NCBI GenBank assembly: GCA_017591395.1
Contig: WEDG01005537.1
Location: 62,001-126,000 of the forward strand
Reading direction: 5' to 3'
DNA from: Schistocephalus solidus
Lineage: Eukaryota > Platyhelminthes > Cestoda > Diphyllobothriidea > Diphyllobothriidae
DNA: 64,000 nt
Positions 1 to 10,165 of the stretch are shown here, one piece after another; positions within the stretch are counted from its first letter, which is position 1; each line of letters opens with the position of its first letter. The notes under the pieces were generated by a model that was given only the letters and a program-made list of their open reading frames with translations, searched no databases and was not told the origin of the DNA. A program made the translations under genes and the position numbers.

Positions 1-371
1 ACGCCTCCTAGAACGGAGAACGGCTCTCCGTAGCTCACACAGGGATGTGTTTTTTCAGCCGGATTACGAACCCAAGGAGAGGTTACAAAATGAGGATGCT
101 GAGAGCAGAACTGAAGAGGAGGACCGAGCAGGGGGAAAAAATGGCTCCAAATAAAGGACGGGGAAATAAAAGTGATTAAAGAGGTCTTTCTTATGGCAAA
201 CCCCGTACATAATCAAGGTGGATTCTCGCCGAGACGGAGGACACTAAATACGATGTACCCAACTGTACAGAGCTTGAATAATAAAAAGAAGGCGCTCCAG
301 AACTCGGATGACGACCACTCATCAGAACTCAGCGTCGGCGGGATGGACACCAGTTCATCTCGGAAACAGCA

Positions 372-1222
372 ATGACAGACTCTAGTATTCAATCGCGCGA
401 AATTCGCAGAAGTCTATATGGAGGAGTTACCCAGTCTAAATTGAGATGTTTGTATACCAATGCTCAGAGTCTCCTATCGAAAGTAGATGAACTCAAAGCA
501 TTAGTATCAGACCGAACCCCCGATATCGTTGCCATTACGGAAACGTGGCTCAAAAGCCGAAATCGCGGATAGCGAGGTTTCGATAGATGGATACCAACTT
601 TTTCGAAAAGACAGAGAAAATAGAAAGGGAGGAGGAGTGGCCGTATATGTTAGGACAGGAATCTCGGCGGTCGAACGAGCACACTCCATTTTCCTGAATA
701 TGAATTTCTCTGGATAAAGATAAAAAAGATTGTTCACAGAACCTACAATTTTTGACGATCTGCAGACCACCGAACATTCCAAGTGCAGCTGATGAGTCCC
801 TCCTACATTTGCTCAAGGAAGTAGCAAGCCACCAGGAGGTGCTTATTGCTGGAGATTTTAATGCACCTATAGTAGACTGGGTTAATCTGACAGTTGATGG
901 TGCACCAACTTCCTTCGGCCACAAGCTAATGGATCTCACTCTCGACCAACCTCTGGTACAGAAGGTTAACATACCAACAAGATTTAGAGAGAACCAGAGA
1001 GCAAATTGCCTGGACCTTGTATTTACGAAGGACTTCTCTAGCATTGATGAAGTGTATTCTATTGCACCCCTCGGTAAGAGTGACCATAGTACGCTGATGT
1101 GGGATTACTCACTTTATTCTCAGCGCCAGAATGGAACGGAATGCAAGCGAAATATATGGAAGGCTGATTTTAAACGCGATGAGGAAAGAACTGATGTCTA
1201 TGAGATGGGATTGTTTGCTTAA
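372..1222 (+). pseudogene. Endonuclease domain of family-1 element (frameshifted)
   Basis: An exonuclease-endonuclease-phosphatase fold domain that would nick target DNA to prime reverse transcription. The reading moves between frames near 545 and 720. Visible family motifs in order are YTNAQSL, ITETWL, a GGGVAVYV strand, AGDFNAP and GKSDHSTL. These carry the Asn, Glu, Asp-Asn and Asp-His residues expected of this catalytic site. All key residues are still readable, but the frameshifts prevent a single protein. The upstream 200 bases could encode the end of a first ORF, but nothing there is recognisable. Confidence 0.85.
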
Positions 1223-3308
1223 AGGGAATCCGGAGGATGACTGGCGATCCTTTAAGACAGTCTCACTCGATCTGATTGAACGCTTTTTGTCCCGTGAAGG
1301 TGCAACAAAAGAATAGTCGCCCCGCCTGGTTAACAAGAGAACTTAACAGGCAGCTAAAGAAGAAGAATAAAAAATGGAAGGTATTCAGGCAAACAGGGTC
1401 AGCAGAGCATCTCAAAGAATTTCGTCATCAAAGAAACGCTGTGAAAAAATGATTCGTCAGGCAAGGAAGAACTTTGAATCAAGAATTATTCAACAGGCTG
1501 AATATAAACCAAAACTTTTATTCCATTATATCAATAGCCGACTAAAAACAAGGACCCAGTAGCAGTACTCATGGATGGGAATGGTGTTGAAGTCGTTGAA
1601 AATTGCGACAAAGCCGAGTACTTAGGTCGGTTTTTTTGCCTCGGTTTTCACTAAAGAACCGGAACTTCAGCTTGACCACGTCAACAGTGCTGTTATAGAC
1701 GCCGGTCCAGTGCTTGAATATATAATCTTCCAGGAACCTCTCGTGGAACTAGAACTGCGAAATCTGCAAGAAGCGAAGTCATCTGGTCCGGACGATATAC
1801 CGGCCAAGTTCTTGAAAAGAACTGGCCAGCGAACTGTGCAAACCACTAGCGCATATATTTAATTCGTCATTTGAATCAGGGAAACTGCCATCCGAATGGA
1901 AGGCAGCAAATATATACCCCATATACAAGAGTGGTGCTCGATCTAATGTCAACAATTATCGGCCTGTCAGCCTAACCTCCATTTGCTGTAAAATAATGGA
2001 ATCAATAATCAAGAAGACAACCATGAAGTTCCTTGAGGAAAACCAATTACTCTCAGATCTCCAGCATGGCTTCAGACAGAATCGCTCCTGTCTTTCTAGT
2101 TTATTACTCTCAACAGAGCAGTGGACTCGTGCACTGGACGAAAATGGTAGGGTTGACGTCATATACACTGATTTCAAGAAGGCGTTTGACAGTGTGCCAC
2201 ACAAACGTCTCATCTACAAATTATCTGAAATCGGCATAAGAGGAATGTTGCTGACATGGATCGCAGACTTTCTTACAGATAGATTGCAAACTGTGTGCGT
2301 CGATACCTCGAAGTCAACACCTACTCCGGTTCTAAGTGGTGTCCCCAAGGCTCGGTATTAGGGCCGTTACTCTTCTTAGTGTACATCAACGACTGTGTCG
2401 ACGACCTGGATTGCAGCGCCATCATGTTTTGCAGATGATGTTAAATTGTGGAGGTCATCAGATCTGATTTCGATAGGCACGCACTTCAAGAGGATCTCAA
2501 CCGTCTTAGCAGCTGGTCTGCTCGTTGGCTCTTAAATTTTAACGTTGGGAAGTGTGTGGTCCTAAGACTGCGTACCAGAAGGACCAGTGAGGAGGATGAT
2601 TCCTTCCAATACATTCTCAATGGGCAGCCCCTTTCAATTGTTGAGGAACAGAAGGACCTCGGTGTTCTAATACACTCCTCACTTAAACCATCTTCACAGT
2701 GTTTAAAGGCAGCAAAACGCGCTACACAGGTCTTATTTGCGCTCAGACGTGGGTTTGTGCAGATTGATAAGGAACTCTTCCGAAAAACCTACGGGGTATT
2801 TGTTCGATCTCACTTGGAATATGCCATCCAGGCCTGGCGTCCGTGGTTTAAGAAGGATTATCTACAGCTGGAACGAGTGCAGGCGAGGGCTACGAAGATG
2901 GTCAAGAATCTTAGTAATCTGCCTTACGAAGCCAGACTGGTTGAACTTGATTTGTTTCCTCTAAATTACAGGCAACTACGCGGTGACCTCATCCAAACCT
3001 ACCGGATTGTCAGAGGCCGCAATTGTGCCCTAGAATTTGCTGAATTCTTCGAATTGGCTGGGACGGAACATCTGCGGGGTCATCCCTTTAAACTGCAGAG
3101 GAAGTTTGTCCACACGGAAGTCCGTCGGAACGCCTTTTCGCAGAGGGTCGTTGGAGCATGGAACGGACTCCCTGAGGATGTTGTCCTTTCAGAAACTGTT
3201 GATGCATTTAAATTCAAACTAGATACTCATTTTCTGAGAAACTATTGTCAATATAATGAAGATTGTGTAAACAGTGGCAGGTTGCGCCTGGCCCACACAT
3301 ATCGATGA
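1223..3308 (+). pseudogene. Reverse transcriptase of family-1 element, copy A (frameshifted)
   Basis: Linker plus reverse transcriptase. Recognisable blocks are SSGPDDIPAKFLK (fingers), LLSDLQHGFRQNRSCL, DFKKAFDSVPHKRL, GSVLGPLLFLVYINDC, then the thumb and C-terminal region with LRGHPFKL and a VVGAWNGLP block, ending at a TGA near 3306. Lesions seen by comparison with the copy at 18-20.3 kb are a missing C in the GVPQGS motif near 2346 and an extra T inside the catalytic FADD codons near 2427-2430. An extra T also lies in the run near 1628-1635. The final 286 codons (2448-3308) remain open. Confidence 0.88.
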
Positions 3309-3425
3309 CCCTACATTTTCATTTGTCAGATATATCACTGTAAGCATTTATACTATTGACATTTTTGCATATGAATAGGGAGCTCAAGGGCGAAAGCCTA
3401 CTTCCCTCAATAAAGTGACTTATTA
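3309..3425 (+). other. 3' untranslated end of family-1 copy A with terminal hairpin
   Basis: About 115 bases after the stop codon, shared with 20265-20395. It holds a small hairpin, GGC-GAAA-GCC with a GNRA-type loop (about 3389-3398). It continues as CTACTTCCCTCAATAAAGTGACT and then stops matching the sister copy. This is probably the structure the element's own reverse transcriptase recognises. A comparable hairpin occurs at the end of other families in this window. Confidence 0.7.
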
Positions 3426-3433
3426 AACTGGTC

Positions 3434-4010
3434 GTGGACCATTTACAACCTGACTTCATAGCGCTAACTGAAACATGGTTAAATAAACAAATCGCAGACA
3501 CAGAAGTCATAATAGATGGTTTTCAGCTTATCCGCGTGGATAGAAACGGACGTAGAGGGGTGGAATCGCAATGTTCATACGAGAAGGCATTGACTTCATT
3601 CAGGATGGGCCCTCGCCAAATAGGATCTCGTCTTGCGAAAGACCTTGTTGCAAACTGAAAGTCCCAAACCAACCAGACCTCCATATTGCCGTGGTTTATC
3701 GATCCCCAGGACAGCGAACAGACACGGACGAAGCACTCATACAGAGGTAAAGCAAATCTGCCGTAGCAAACACTTATTAATACTTGGAGATTTCAACGCT
3801 CCCGATATCGATTGGGTGACAATGTACTGCTCGCGATCGGAAAATTCATTCGAACAGGAATTACTTTAATTGGTAAATGACGAGTTTCTTACCCAACAGG
3901 TCATAAGTAGAGATGACAATTGCATCCTTGCATTAATTTCTTACGTTCCGTTTGGACGAAGAGATCAATGTGTTCTTGCTTGGGATTACAGTCATTTTTC
4001 GGTACCCAAC
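3434..4010 (+). pseudogene. Endonuclease fragment of family-2 copy B
   Basis: Endonuclease-like protein in broken frames. FIALTETWLN (about 3455-3484) carries the catalytic Glu. GFQLIRVDRNGRRG follows. A second frame gives LILGDFNAPDIDWV near 3777-3820, carrying the Asp-Asn pair. The C-terminal strand reads as AWDYSHFSVP just before the deletion junction. The Asp-His pair typical of the last motif is not clear (RRDQCV is at the equivalent place), so activity is unlikely. Confidence 0.72.
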
Positions 4011-4740
4011 CGATCGCTTGCAAACATGGTGTGATGAGTGGTTCCTGAACCTTAATCTTAACAAATGCCAAATAATCCAACTGCGGTCTAGTTCCAGAAG
4101 GATGATTTGGTTTGAATACCAGTACTTCATCAGTGGTCACCAACTCCAGGAGGTAATTATTCTAAAGGACTTGGGTATATGGATATCACCAACCCTCAAA
4201 CCATCGTCGCACTGTGCGAATATCGCAAAGAAAGCTATGTGTATCTTAGGCGCAATCAGGAGGTGCTTCGTTAATTTTGACGGAGAGCTTTTTGGGCGCG
4301 TGTTTGGAACATTTATCCGACCGGTGTTGGAAAACTGCGGTCAGGCGTGGCGCCCTTGGATGAAACATGACTACGCTCTGCTGGAGAAAGTTCAACGGAG
4401 GGCAACGAAACTAGTCAGAGGATTTGAATGCCTACCCTATGAGGGCCGCTTAGCAAGACTTAAAATTTTTCCTCTCTCTTATAGGCAATACAGAGGGGAT
4501 ATGATCTTAGTCTTCAAACTGGTTAGAGGAGTTGATTGTGCTCTTCCGATGGCAAACTTTTTTGAATTGACAAACATGACAAGTCTCCGAGGACACCCAT
4601 ACAAACTGAAATGAAAACACGCCAAATTTGATGTGCGGGTCAACTTCTTTTCCCAACGGGTGATTGAAGAATGGAACAAACTGCCAGCTTCTGTTGTTCA
4701 GGCTAAAAAGCGTTGAAATGTTTAAAAATAAGACTTGATG
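4011..4740 (+). pseudogene. Reverse transcriptase thumb/C-terminus of family-2 copy B
   Basis: The open stretch 3952-4614 encodes the region after the catalytic palm: WCDEWFLNLNLNKCQI, KDLGIWISPTLKPSSHC, QAWRPWM, VQRRATKLVRG, and FFEL with a GHPYKLK block. A TGA after KLK at about 4612 interrupts what would continue toward a WNKLPASVV block. It is about 95% identical by eye to the minus-strand copy at 5536-6243. The catalytic FADD box is deleted. Confidence 0.82.
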
Positions 4741-4895
4741 CATTTTTACTTGATGGACATATATTGAGTCTACAGCAATACTTGATATGCTAAAACGACT
4801 ATCACCATGTACCATTTGCTTGTTTTTGCTAGCGTCTATCTGTAAATAGGGTTTTCAAAGGATCTGCCTATCTCCCTTATATATACTGAATTATA

Positions 4896-5372
4896 ATAGC
4901 CGACTAAAAAAACAAGGACCCAGTAGCAGTACTCATGGATGGGAATGGTGTTGAAGTTGTTGAAAATTGCGACAAAGCCGAGTACTTAGGACGGTTTTTT
5001 GCCTCGGTATTCACTAGAGAACCGGAACTTTAGCTTGACCACGTCAACAGTGCTGCTATAGACGCCGGTCCAGTGCTTGAATATATAATCTTCGAGGAAC
5101 CTCTCGCGGAACGAGAACTGCAAAATCTGAAAGAAGCGAAGTCATCTGGTCCGGACGATATACCGGCCAAGTTCTTGAAAGAACTGGCCAACGAACTGTC
5201 CTAACCACTAGCGCATATATTTAATTCGTCATTTGAATCAGGGAAACTGCCATCCGAATGGAAGGCAGCAAATATATACCCCATATACAAGAGTGGGGCT
5301 CGATCTAATGTCAACAATTATCGGCCTGTCAGCCTAACCTCCATTTGCTGTAAAATAATGGAATCAATAATA
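4896..5372 (+). mobile_element. Internal fragment of family-1 element (478 bp)
   Basis: Corresponds to about 1533-2012 of copy A: the start of the reverse transcriptase up to the MESIIK block. Both ends stop abruptly at the 3' termini of family-2 copies that point inward from the two sides. It preserves the EYLGRFFASVF reading that copies A and D have damaged, but has its own stops (for example TAG after the EPEL block near 5032). It has neither a 5' nor a 3' end of its own, so it is not a simple insertion. Confidence 0.82.
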
Positions 5373-7640
5373 ATTCAGTATATATAAGGGAGATAGGCAG
5401 AGCCTTTGAAAACCCTATTTACAGATAGACGCTAGCAAAACAAGCAAATGTTACATGGCGATAGTCGTTTTAGTATATCGATCATTGCTGTCGACTAAAT
5501 ATATATTCATCAAGTAAAAATGCATCAAGTCTTCTTTAAAACATTTCAACGCTTTCAGCCTGAACAACTGAGGCTGGCAGTTTGTTCCATTCGTCAATCA
5601 CCCGTAAGGAATAGAAGTTGGCTCGCACTTCAAGTTTGGCGTGATTTCTTTTCAGTTTGTATTGGTGACCTCGGAGACTGGTCATGTTTGCCAATTCAAA
5701 AAAGTTTGCCATCGGAAGAGCACAATCAACTCCTCTGACCAGTTTAAAGACTAAGATCATATCCCCTCTGTATTGCCTATAAGAGAGAGGAAAAATTTTA
5801 AGTCTTGCTAAGCGGCCCTCATAGGGTAGGCATTCAAATCCTCTGACTAGTTTCGTTGCCCTCCGTTGAACTTTCTCCAGCAGAGCGTAGTCATTATTCA
5901 TCCAAGGGCGCCACGCCTGAACGCAATATTCAAACACCGGGCGGATAAATGTTCCAAACACGCGCCCAAAAAGCTCTCCGTCAAAATTAACGAAGCACCT
6001 CCGGATTGCGCCTAAAATACCCATAGCTTTCTTTGCGATATTCGCACAGTGCGACGATGGTTTGAGGGTTGGTGATATCCATATACCCAAGTCCTTTAGA
6101 ATAATTACCTCCTGGAGTTGGTGACCACTGATGAAGTACTGGTATTCAAACCTAATCATCCTTCTGGAACTAGACCGCAGTTGGATTATTTGGCATTTGT
6201 TAAGATTAAGGTTCAGGAACCACTCATCACACCATGTTTGCAAGCGATCTAAGTTTTGTTGTTATTTCTGCGCATCCTCCGGTTTTTAAATTGAGTTCCA
6301 TAACTTCAGATCGTCAGCGAACATTACCTTCTCGCATGTCAGACAATCCAGGCAGTCGTTTACGTATATCAGAAACAAAATGGGACCCAGAATGCTGCCC
6401 TGCGGAACTCCAAAGTGAACGTTTTCCCAGTGAGACTTGGCGTCTCCGATACAAACACGCTGGCGCCTGTCTGTGAGAAAGTCGGCCAACCATTTGAGTA
6501 GGTTGCCAGTCACACCCATTTGACGGAGCTTAAAAATCAGACGTTTGTGTGGAACCCTGTCAAAGACGTTGCTAAAGTCAATGTAGACCGCATCGACTGA
6601 CAAACCCATATCTAATGATTTTGTCCAACTTTCCATGGATGTGAGCAGGTTTGTGAGGCAGGCTCGACCACTTCGAAATCCATGTTGATATGAACTTAGC
6701 AAGTTATTCTCTTCAAGATGCCTCATCAGTTCTGTTTTGCTTATCTTCTCCATCATTTTGCAACAGATACTTGTGAGGCTGACTGGTCGGAAACTGTTTG
6801 GTGATGTCCTCTCTCTCCTCCTTTATAGATAGGGTTATGTTGGCTATCTTCCACTCGGTAGGCAGAGCCCCCGCCTCCATCGAACTTTCAAATATATTGG
6901 AGAGCGGAGAGGCCAGCTGGTCTGTGATTTCATTGAGTAATTTTGCGGATATACCATCTGGGCCAGGTGATTTAGTGGGCTGTAGCTGTTTCAGAGTTTT
7001 TCTTACTGTGTCCATTGGGAACGACACCGTGCTTATTTTGTTTGTAGATGTGGCAGTACTGTAGTATTCGTCCTCGTCAAAAGGTGGGTCCTCGGTATAC
7101 ACGGACATAAAGAAATTGGATAAGAGGCTGGTCTTATCAGAGTTATCAGTTAACCTGTTTCCCTGATTGTCTTTAATACAAGGAATGCAGTCGCAATTTC
7201 GTTTTGCCTTATTAACGTAAGCATAAAACCTTTTAGAATTTCTTGGCATGTCTTTGACTATTTCTGACTCAAAGGCTGACCTTTCTTTTCTCAGAAGATT
7301 CCGACACCGATTTCGCTGTTTCTTAAAAGCGGAAAAATGTTCGGGTTGTTGATATCTGGCATATATATGTTCTCCACTGTCTTCTTTTCTTCTTGAGATT
7401 CCTTTTCATTTCCGATGTCACCCACTCGGGTCGGGAGACGCACGATCGCCTTTTAAGTAGGCAGAATTTCTCTACCAACTGCTAATGAAAAACCAGGCAG
7501 CATTTGGGTCAGGTACATGTGCAGGGCTCCAGTCTATCCCATTCAGTAATTCTTTCATTTTGGGATAATCCCCTTTCCATACATTTCTCTGCATAACTGC
7601 ACGACGTTTGGGTACAGAAAAATGACTGTACTCCCAAGGG
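5373..7640 (-). mobile_element. Family-2 non-LTR retrotransposon copy B', 5'-truncated
   Basis: Reverse-complement copy of the element at 3426-4895, tail to tail with it across the 478-bp family-1 fragment. It retains the fingers and palm deleted from the plus-strand copy. Its 5' end is at about 7638, in the last strand of the endonuclease, where the sequence becomes an unrelated repeat. The 3' end (at 5373, minus strand) has the same hairpin and TATATACTGAATT tail as copy B. Confidence 0.85.
5536..7640 (-). pseudogene. Linker and reverse transcriptase of family-2 copy B'
   Basis: Read on the minus strand, it gives the endonuclease end (YSHFSVPKRR), a linker with RPEWVTSEM, and the RT blocks. 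These are SPGPDGISAKLLNE, HLEENNLLSSYQHGFRSGR, DFSNVFDRVPHKRL, GVPQGSILGPILFLIYVNDC and VMFADDLKLW, with the Asp-Asp pair intact. The thumb and C-terminus follow to about 5536. Frames change near 7250, 6750 and 6260, so it is inactive, but the catalytic box survives. A stop interrupts the linker near 7470. Confidence 0.85.
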
Positions 7641-7870
7641 GAATTGAACCCATGACCCTGTTTCCATGACCCGGGTCATGGGAAACGGGTTTCCCAGTGC
7701 TCTGCACTCAAGGCAAGAAAATTGAGCAGTGGATTGTCGTAGCCCTGACTGTTGAACCAGCGCTATTCTTGCAACACCCCGCGTATCATATACCGATTCG
7801 CCATTGCTTAGGCAATGAAGGAAAGCTTCCTTCATAGAAATTTAGCAGTCTCACTGGCCGCCGGTTCGGT
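7641..7870. repeat. Unclassified repeat-like segment with an 18-bp palindrome
   Basis: A stretch between the broken 5' end of the family-2 copy and the tRNA flank. It contains a perfect 18-bp palindrome, CCATGACCCGGGTCATGG (7664-7681), and the minus-strand sequence GGGTTCAATTCCC, which resembles a Pol III B box. There is no convincing coding sequence. It could be the head or tail of a tRNA-derived repeat, but I cannot see a second copy in this window. Confidence 0.35.
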
Positions 7871-8008
7871 GGTCTAACGTGCGTTAATTTCTCACGGCAT
7901 AGGATAGTGAACGCAACTGAATGGTTAGTAGAAATAAAGAAATTATGCAAAGCGTTTGTACAATCAGTATCATGTCACATAACCTGTACAGACGGTGTGG
8001 AGAACGTC

Positions 8009-8012
8009 AAAA
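8009..8012 (-). terminator. Pol III terminator of tRNA-Arg
   Basis: A TTTT run on the minus strand, five bases past the discriminator base of the tRNA, at the usual distance for RNA polymerase III termination. Confidence 0.7.
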
Positions 8013-8017
8013 GGTGT

Positions 8018-8090
8018 CGACCCTGGCAGGATTCGAACCTGCAATCTTCTGATCCGAAGTCAGACGCCTTATCCATTAGGCCACAGGGCC
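8018..8090 (-). tRNA. tRNA-Arg (anticodon TCG)
   Basis: A 73-base minus-strand gene that folds completely. The acceptor GGCCCTG pairs with CAGGGTC with one G-U pair; a D arm follows with the A-box sequence TGGCCTAATGG. The anticodon stem TCTGA/TCAGA encloses the loop CTTCGGA (anticodon TCG), and the T arm GCAGG/CCTGC contains the B box GGTTCGAATCC. The discriminator base is G. It has no intron and no mismatch in any stem, and a TTTT terminator follows. It decodes CGA-type arginine codons. The intactness argues for a real gene rather than a SINE head. Confidence 0.96.
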
Positions 8091-8959
8091 ACGACGGTGG
8101 TCGCTTAAGTTGTTATAACAAATTTTATCTATTGCTTTTATTTCAGAGAGCAAACCTGGGGAACTGAATTACATTCAATTCGATTTTTATAAAAAAAGGT
8201 TCACTACAAACTACTACCGGCAAAAATTGAATAACTGAATGCTACCGTCTCTTGTAATGATGATGGGAAAGGTCCTGTATACGCGAACTTGAACCAGTGA
8301 ACATAGTTATTAATTAATGAATAACTGTTTTCTCCATCACCGTCATCGTGGTGCTTGCGAAACTCAGAATCTTCTCAACTACAGGTGTCTGTTGAATATT
8401 TAACGATTTTCTGCCGATTCTGCAATGCGGACGCGAAACGGATTCGACCGTACGAATAGTCGAACTCGAACCGTATCCGACCATGACCGCCTAATTCGGA
8501 CATGAATCGGATCGGAAAAATTCGTATCTCATTTTTCTAACCGCACAGCGGAACCCGTTTCTCCTTTTGTAGACTCGCTACTAGGTTAACGGTTTAAAAT
8601 GACCTCCATTTCATTCTGATGCAATTTTAACAATGATAAGGTGACCCTCGTAAGACTAAGTAAGTAAAGTATATTTTGTTTAAAAGAAGGGTTAAAAATG
8701 GAGGTGTACAAAAATAAGTCTGAAATTTGTCTTAAATTGAAGTCGCTGGACTAATCCTGTGTCAAGGGACACGGCAATCCGTCCGCCAGTTCATTGGATA
8801 TCCCCTCTAAAATGAAAAGGCAGTGAATTTATTCTGTGGCTGAGGAAACAATGAACTTTGAAATGCTAATTATAAAAGCAGCATAATTAGCTGAATTTTT
8901 AATGCAGGCAATTTTTGTAGACAATTTACTTATCAACATTAATGGTTTGATAAGTGAAT
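8091..8959. other. No gene recognised
   Basis: About 870 bases with no convincing open frame or domain. Around 8430-8540 the sequence is rich in TCG/CGA words (for example CGGATTCGACCGTACG). These weakly resemble, in inverse orientation, CGACCGGTCGAACTTCG near 12350. These could be subterminal parts of the EnSpm-like element, but the match is short. Confidence 0.5.
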
Positions 8960-8963
8960 TTGA

Positions 8964-10165
8964 CTAACCGTCAAGACTCTTGCCGAGGGTAGCCAAGAGA
9001 CCCTTTTTGTGTAGGCGATCGTATGCCTTCTTAAAGGCATTATTGAAAGCCCTTTCCAGCTGTAATTTTTCGCCTTTTTGTGGATTATTCCACTCATTAA
9101 AAACCTCTGCGGTACACACGATTAAGTAATTAATGAGCTTTTTCTTACCCAGAACAACAGCGTAGAGAGGGGAAGCACAAAATGCTTTTTTGTCCTGGTG
9201 TCTACCTTAGAAAGTTAAGTGGTAGGTCACCTCATCGGTGAAAAAGGCCGAAAATATGTGATCAGCCAAACTGCTGGCGCTAGCACCACCGAAGGAGGCC
9301 AAATACGTAACCTAGTAAGATAGTTAATCATGTGCAGGCTACCTACCAATTCCTCCCTGAATGATTTCTGCGACGTCTTCAGTTAAGGCCTCTACTTCAT
9401 CAAGGGTCAACAGTGGTTTAAATATGTGACCTCTTGACGACGGCTGGGGTGCATGGGTGGCGCAGCTCCCCAAATGTTCCTCTAGAAGTCGCCGCAAAGC
9501 AGCCACCTCTACCTTTAGGTCCTGCAAATGCCGCATTTCTTGCATATGGCATTGCATGTACCATCGATGGCAAGATTTACGTGATGAATGCCTTTGAAGT
9601 GTGGTTCTCTGACCACGTTGTCTTTTTCGGTGGCGCTGACTGCCGTCTAGGACGATTGTCTTTTGAAGGTAGTGGCTTACCCGCATGTGAGGGAGACTGC
9701 GCAATAGGTGTTGTTCTGCTTGAATCACTGCTACCCGATGAATTGTCCTAAAAACGGTAGCGGTGGTAATTTGTCTGCATACCGATGACGATGAGAGGGA
9801 CGGTATGTTTTCAACGTGAACTTTGGGATCTATCGGGCATTTCTTAGTCCTTTTGGGACGTCCAATATGAATTTCATCATCAGACATAACGAGCTAGAAG
9901 CCAACAGGAAAAGAAGGGATAATGAAATTAAAAACTATCTAATCATTCACTGCCTACCTTCATTGTCCACGAATCAATAGCTGTGGGACTGTTGGGTTAT
10001 AGGATTGGTGGACAGCGACCGTTGAATGGTGAGAGTTACAGTAAGAAAGAAACCCTTGTACGAGAATATGAGGGAAAGTTACCGTCCGGCGCAGTCTTCA
10101 AAATCATTATCATGTCAGTGGCACGCTTGGAAGATTCCATGGTGTCAGTCCTCCATGTCCCATCG
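8964..10165 (-). pseudogene. DUF4806-like protein gene (interrupted, probably spliced)
   Basis: Unknown-function gene often found with invertebrate EnSpm-like transposases; the DUF4806 assignment is by pattern recognition. The 9339-9887 part encodes an acidic and basic start (MSDDEIHIGRPKR), a Leu-rich helix ([14 protein letters not shown]) and LLTLDEVEAL. The 8964-9320 part gives VTYLASFGGASASSL, FTDEVTYHLTF, a stop where Trp is usual, then KKAFCASPLYAVVLG and a basic end closing at TAG 8964-8966. A plausible 64-base GT-AG intron lies at 9894-9957, joining SWTMK to LVMSDD in frame. Around 9325-9345 another short intron or decay separates the two parts; its frame is not resolved. Sequence upstream of 9958 has stops. 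Confidence 0.6.

Larger units (their letters stand above)
1..3425 (+). mobile_element. Family-1 CR1/Jockey-like non-LTR retrotransposon, copy A (decayed, 5' end unresolved)
   Basis: A long element carrying, in order, a short upstream region, an apurinic-type endonuclease, a linker and a reverse transcriptase, followed by a 3' untranslated end. The pieces are spread over all three forward frames, so it is a dead copy. Its 3' half matches the copy at 17993-20395 almost base for base by eye, including the final block with the GGCGAAAGCC hairpin and AATAAAGTGACT. There is no poly(A) tail; the sister copy ends in a short tandem repeat, as CR1-type elements do. The first 370 bases hold no recognised domain, and the true 5' end may lie outside the window. 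Family name and clade are inference from motifs. Confidence 0.85.
3426..4895 (+). mobile_element. Family-2 non-LTR retrotransposon copy B, internally deleted
   Basis: The element begins directly after the tail of copy A, inside an endonuclease, and ends with CCTATCTCCCTTATATATACTGAAT. Compared with the minus-strand copy at 5373-7640 it lacks about 1.36 kb: the endonuclease end at about 4008 runs straight into the reverse transcriptase thumb. The junction lies in GTACCCAACCGATCGC. The product is an endonuclease-thumb fragment lacking fingers and palm, so it cannot be autonomous. Confidence 0.8.

Noticed and set aside
5520..5738. Plus-strand open stretch of 72 codons
   Set aside because: Antisense to the thumb region of the family-2 reverse transcriptase.
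7907..8167. Open stretch overlapping the tRNA
   Set aside because: It reads through the antisense of a perfectly folded tRNA gene; no domain.
9434..9751. Open stretch of 105 codons on the plus strand
   Set aside because: It is antisense to the DUF4806-like gene, which shows the recognisable domain on the minus strand.
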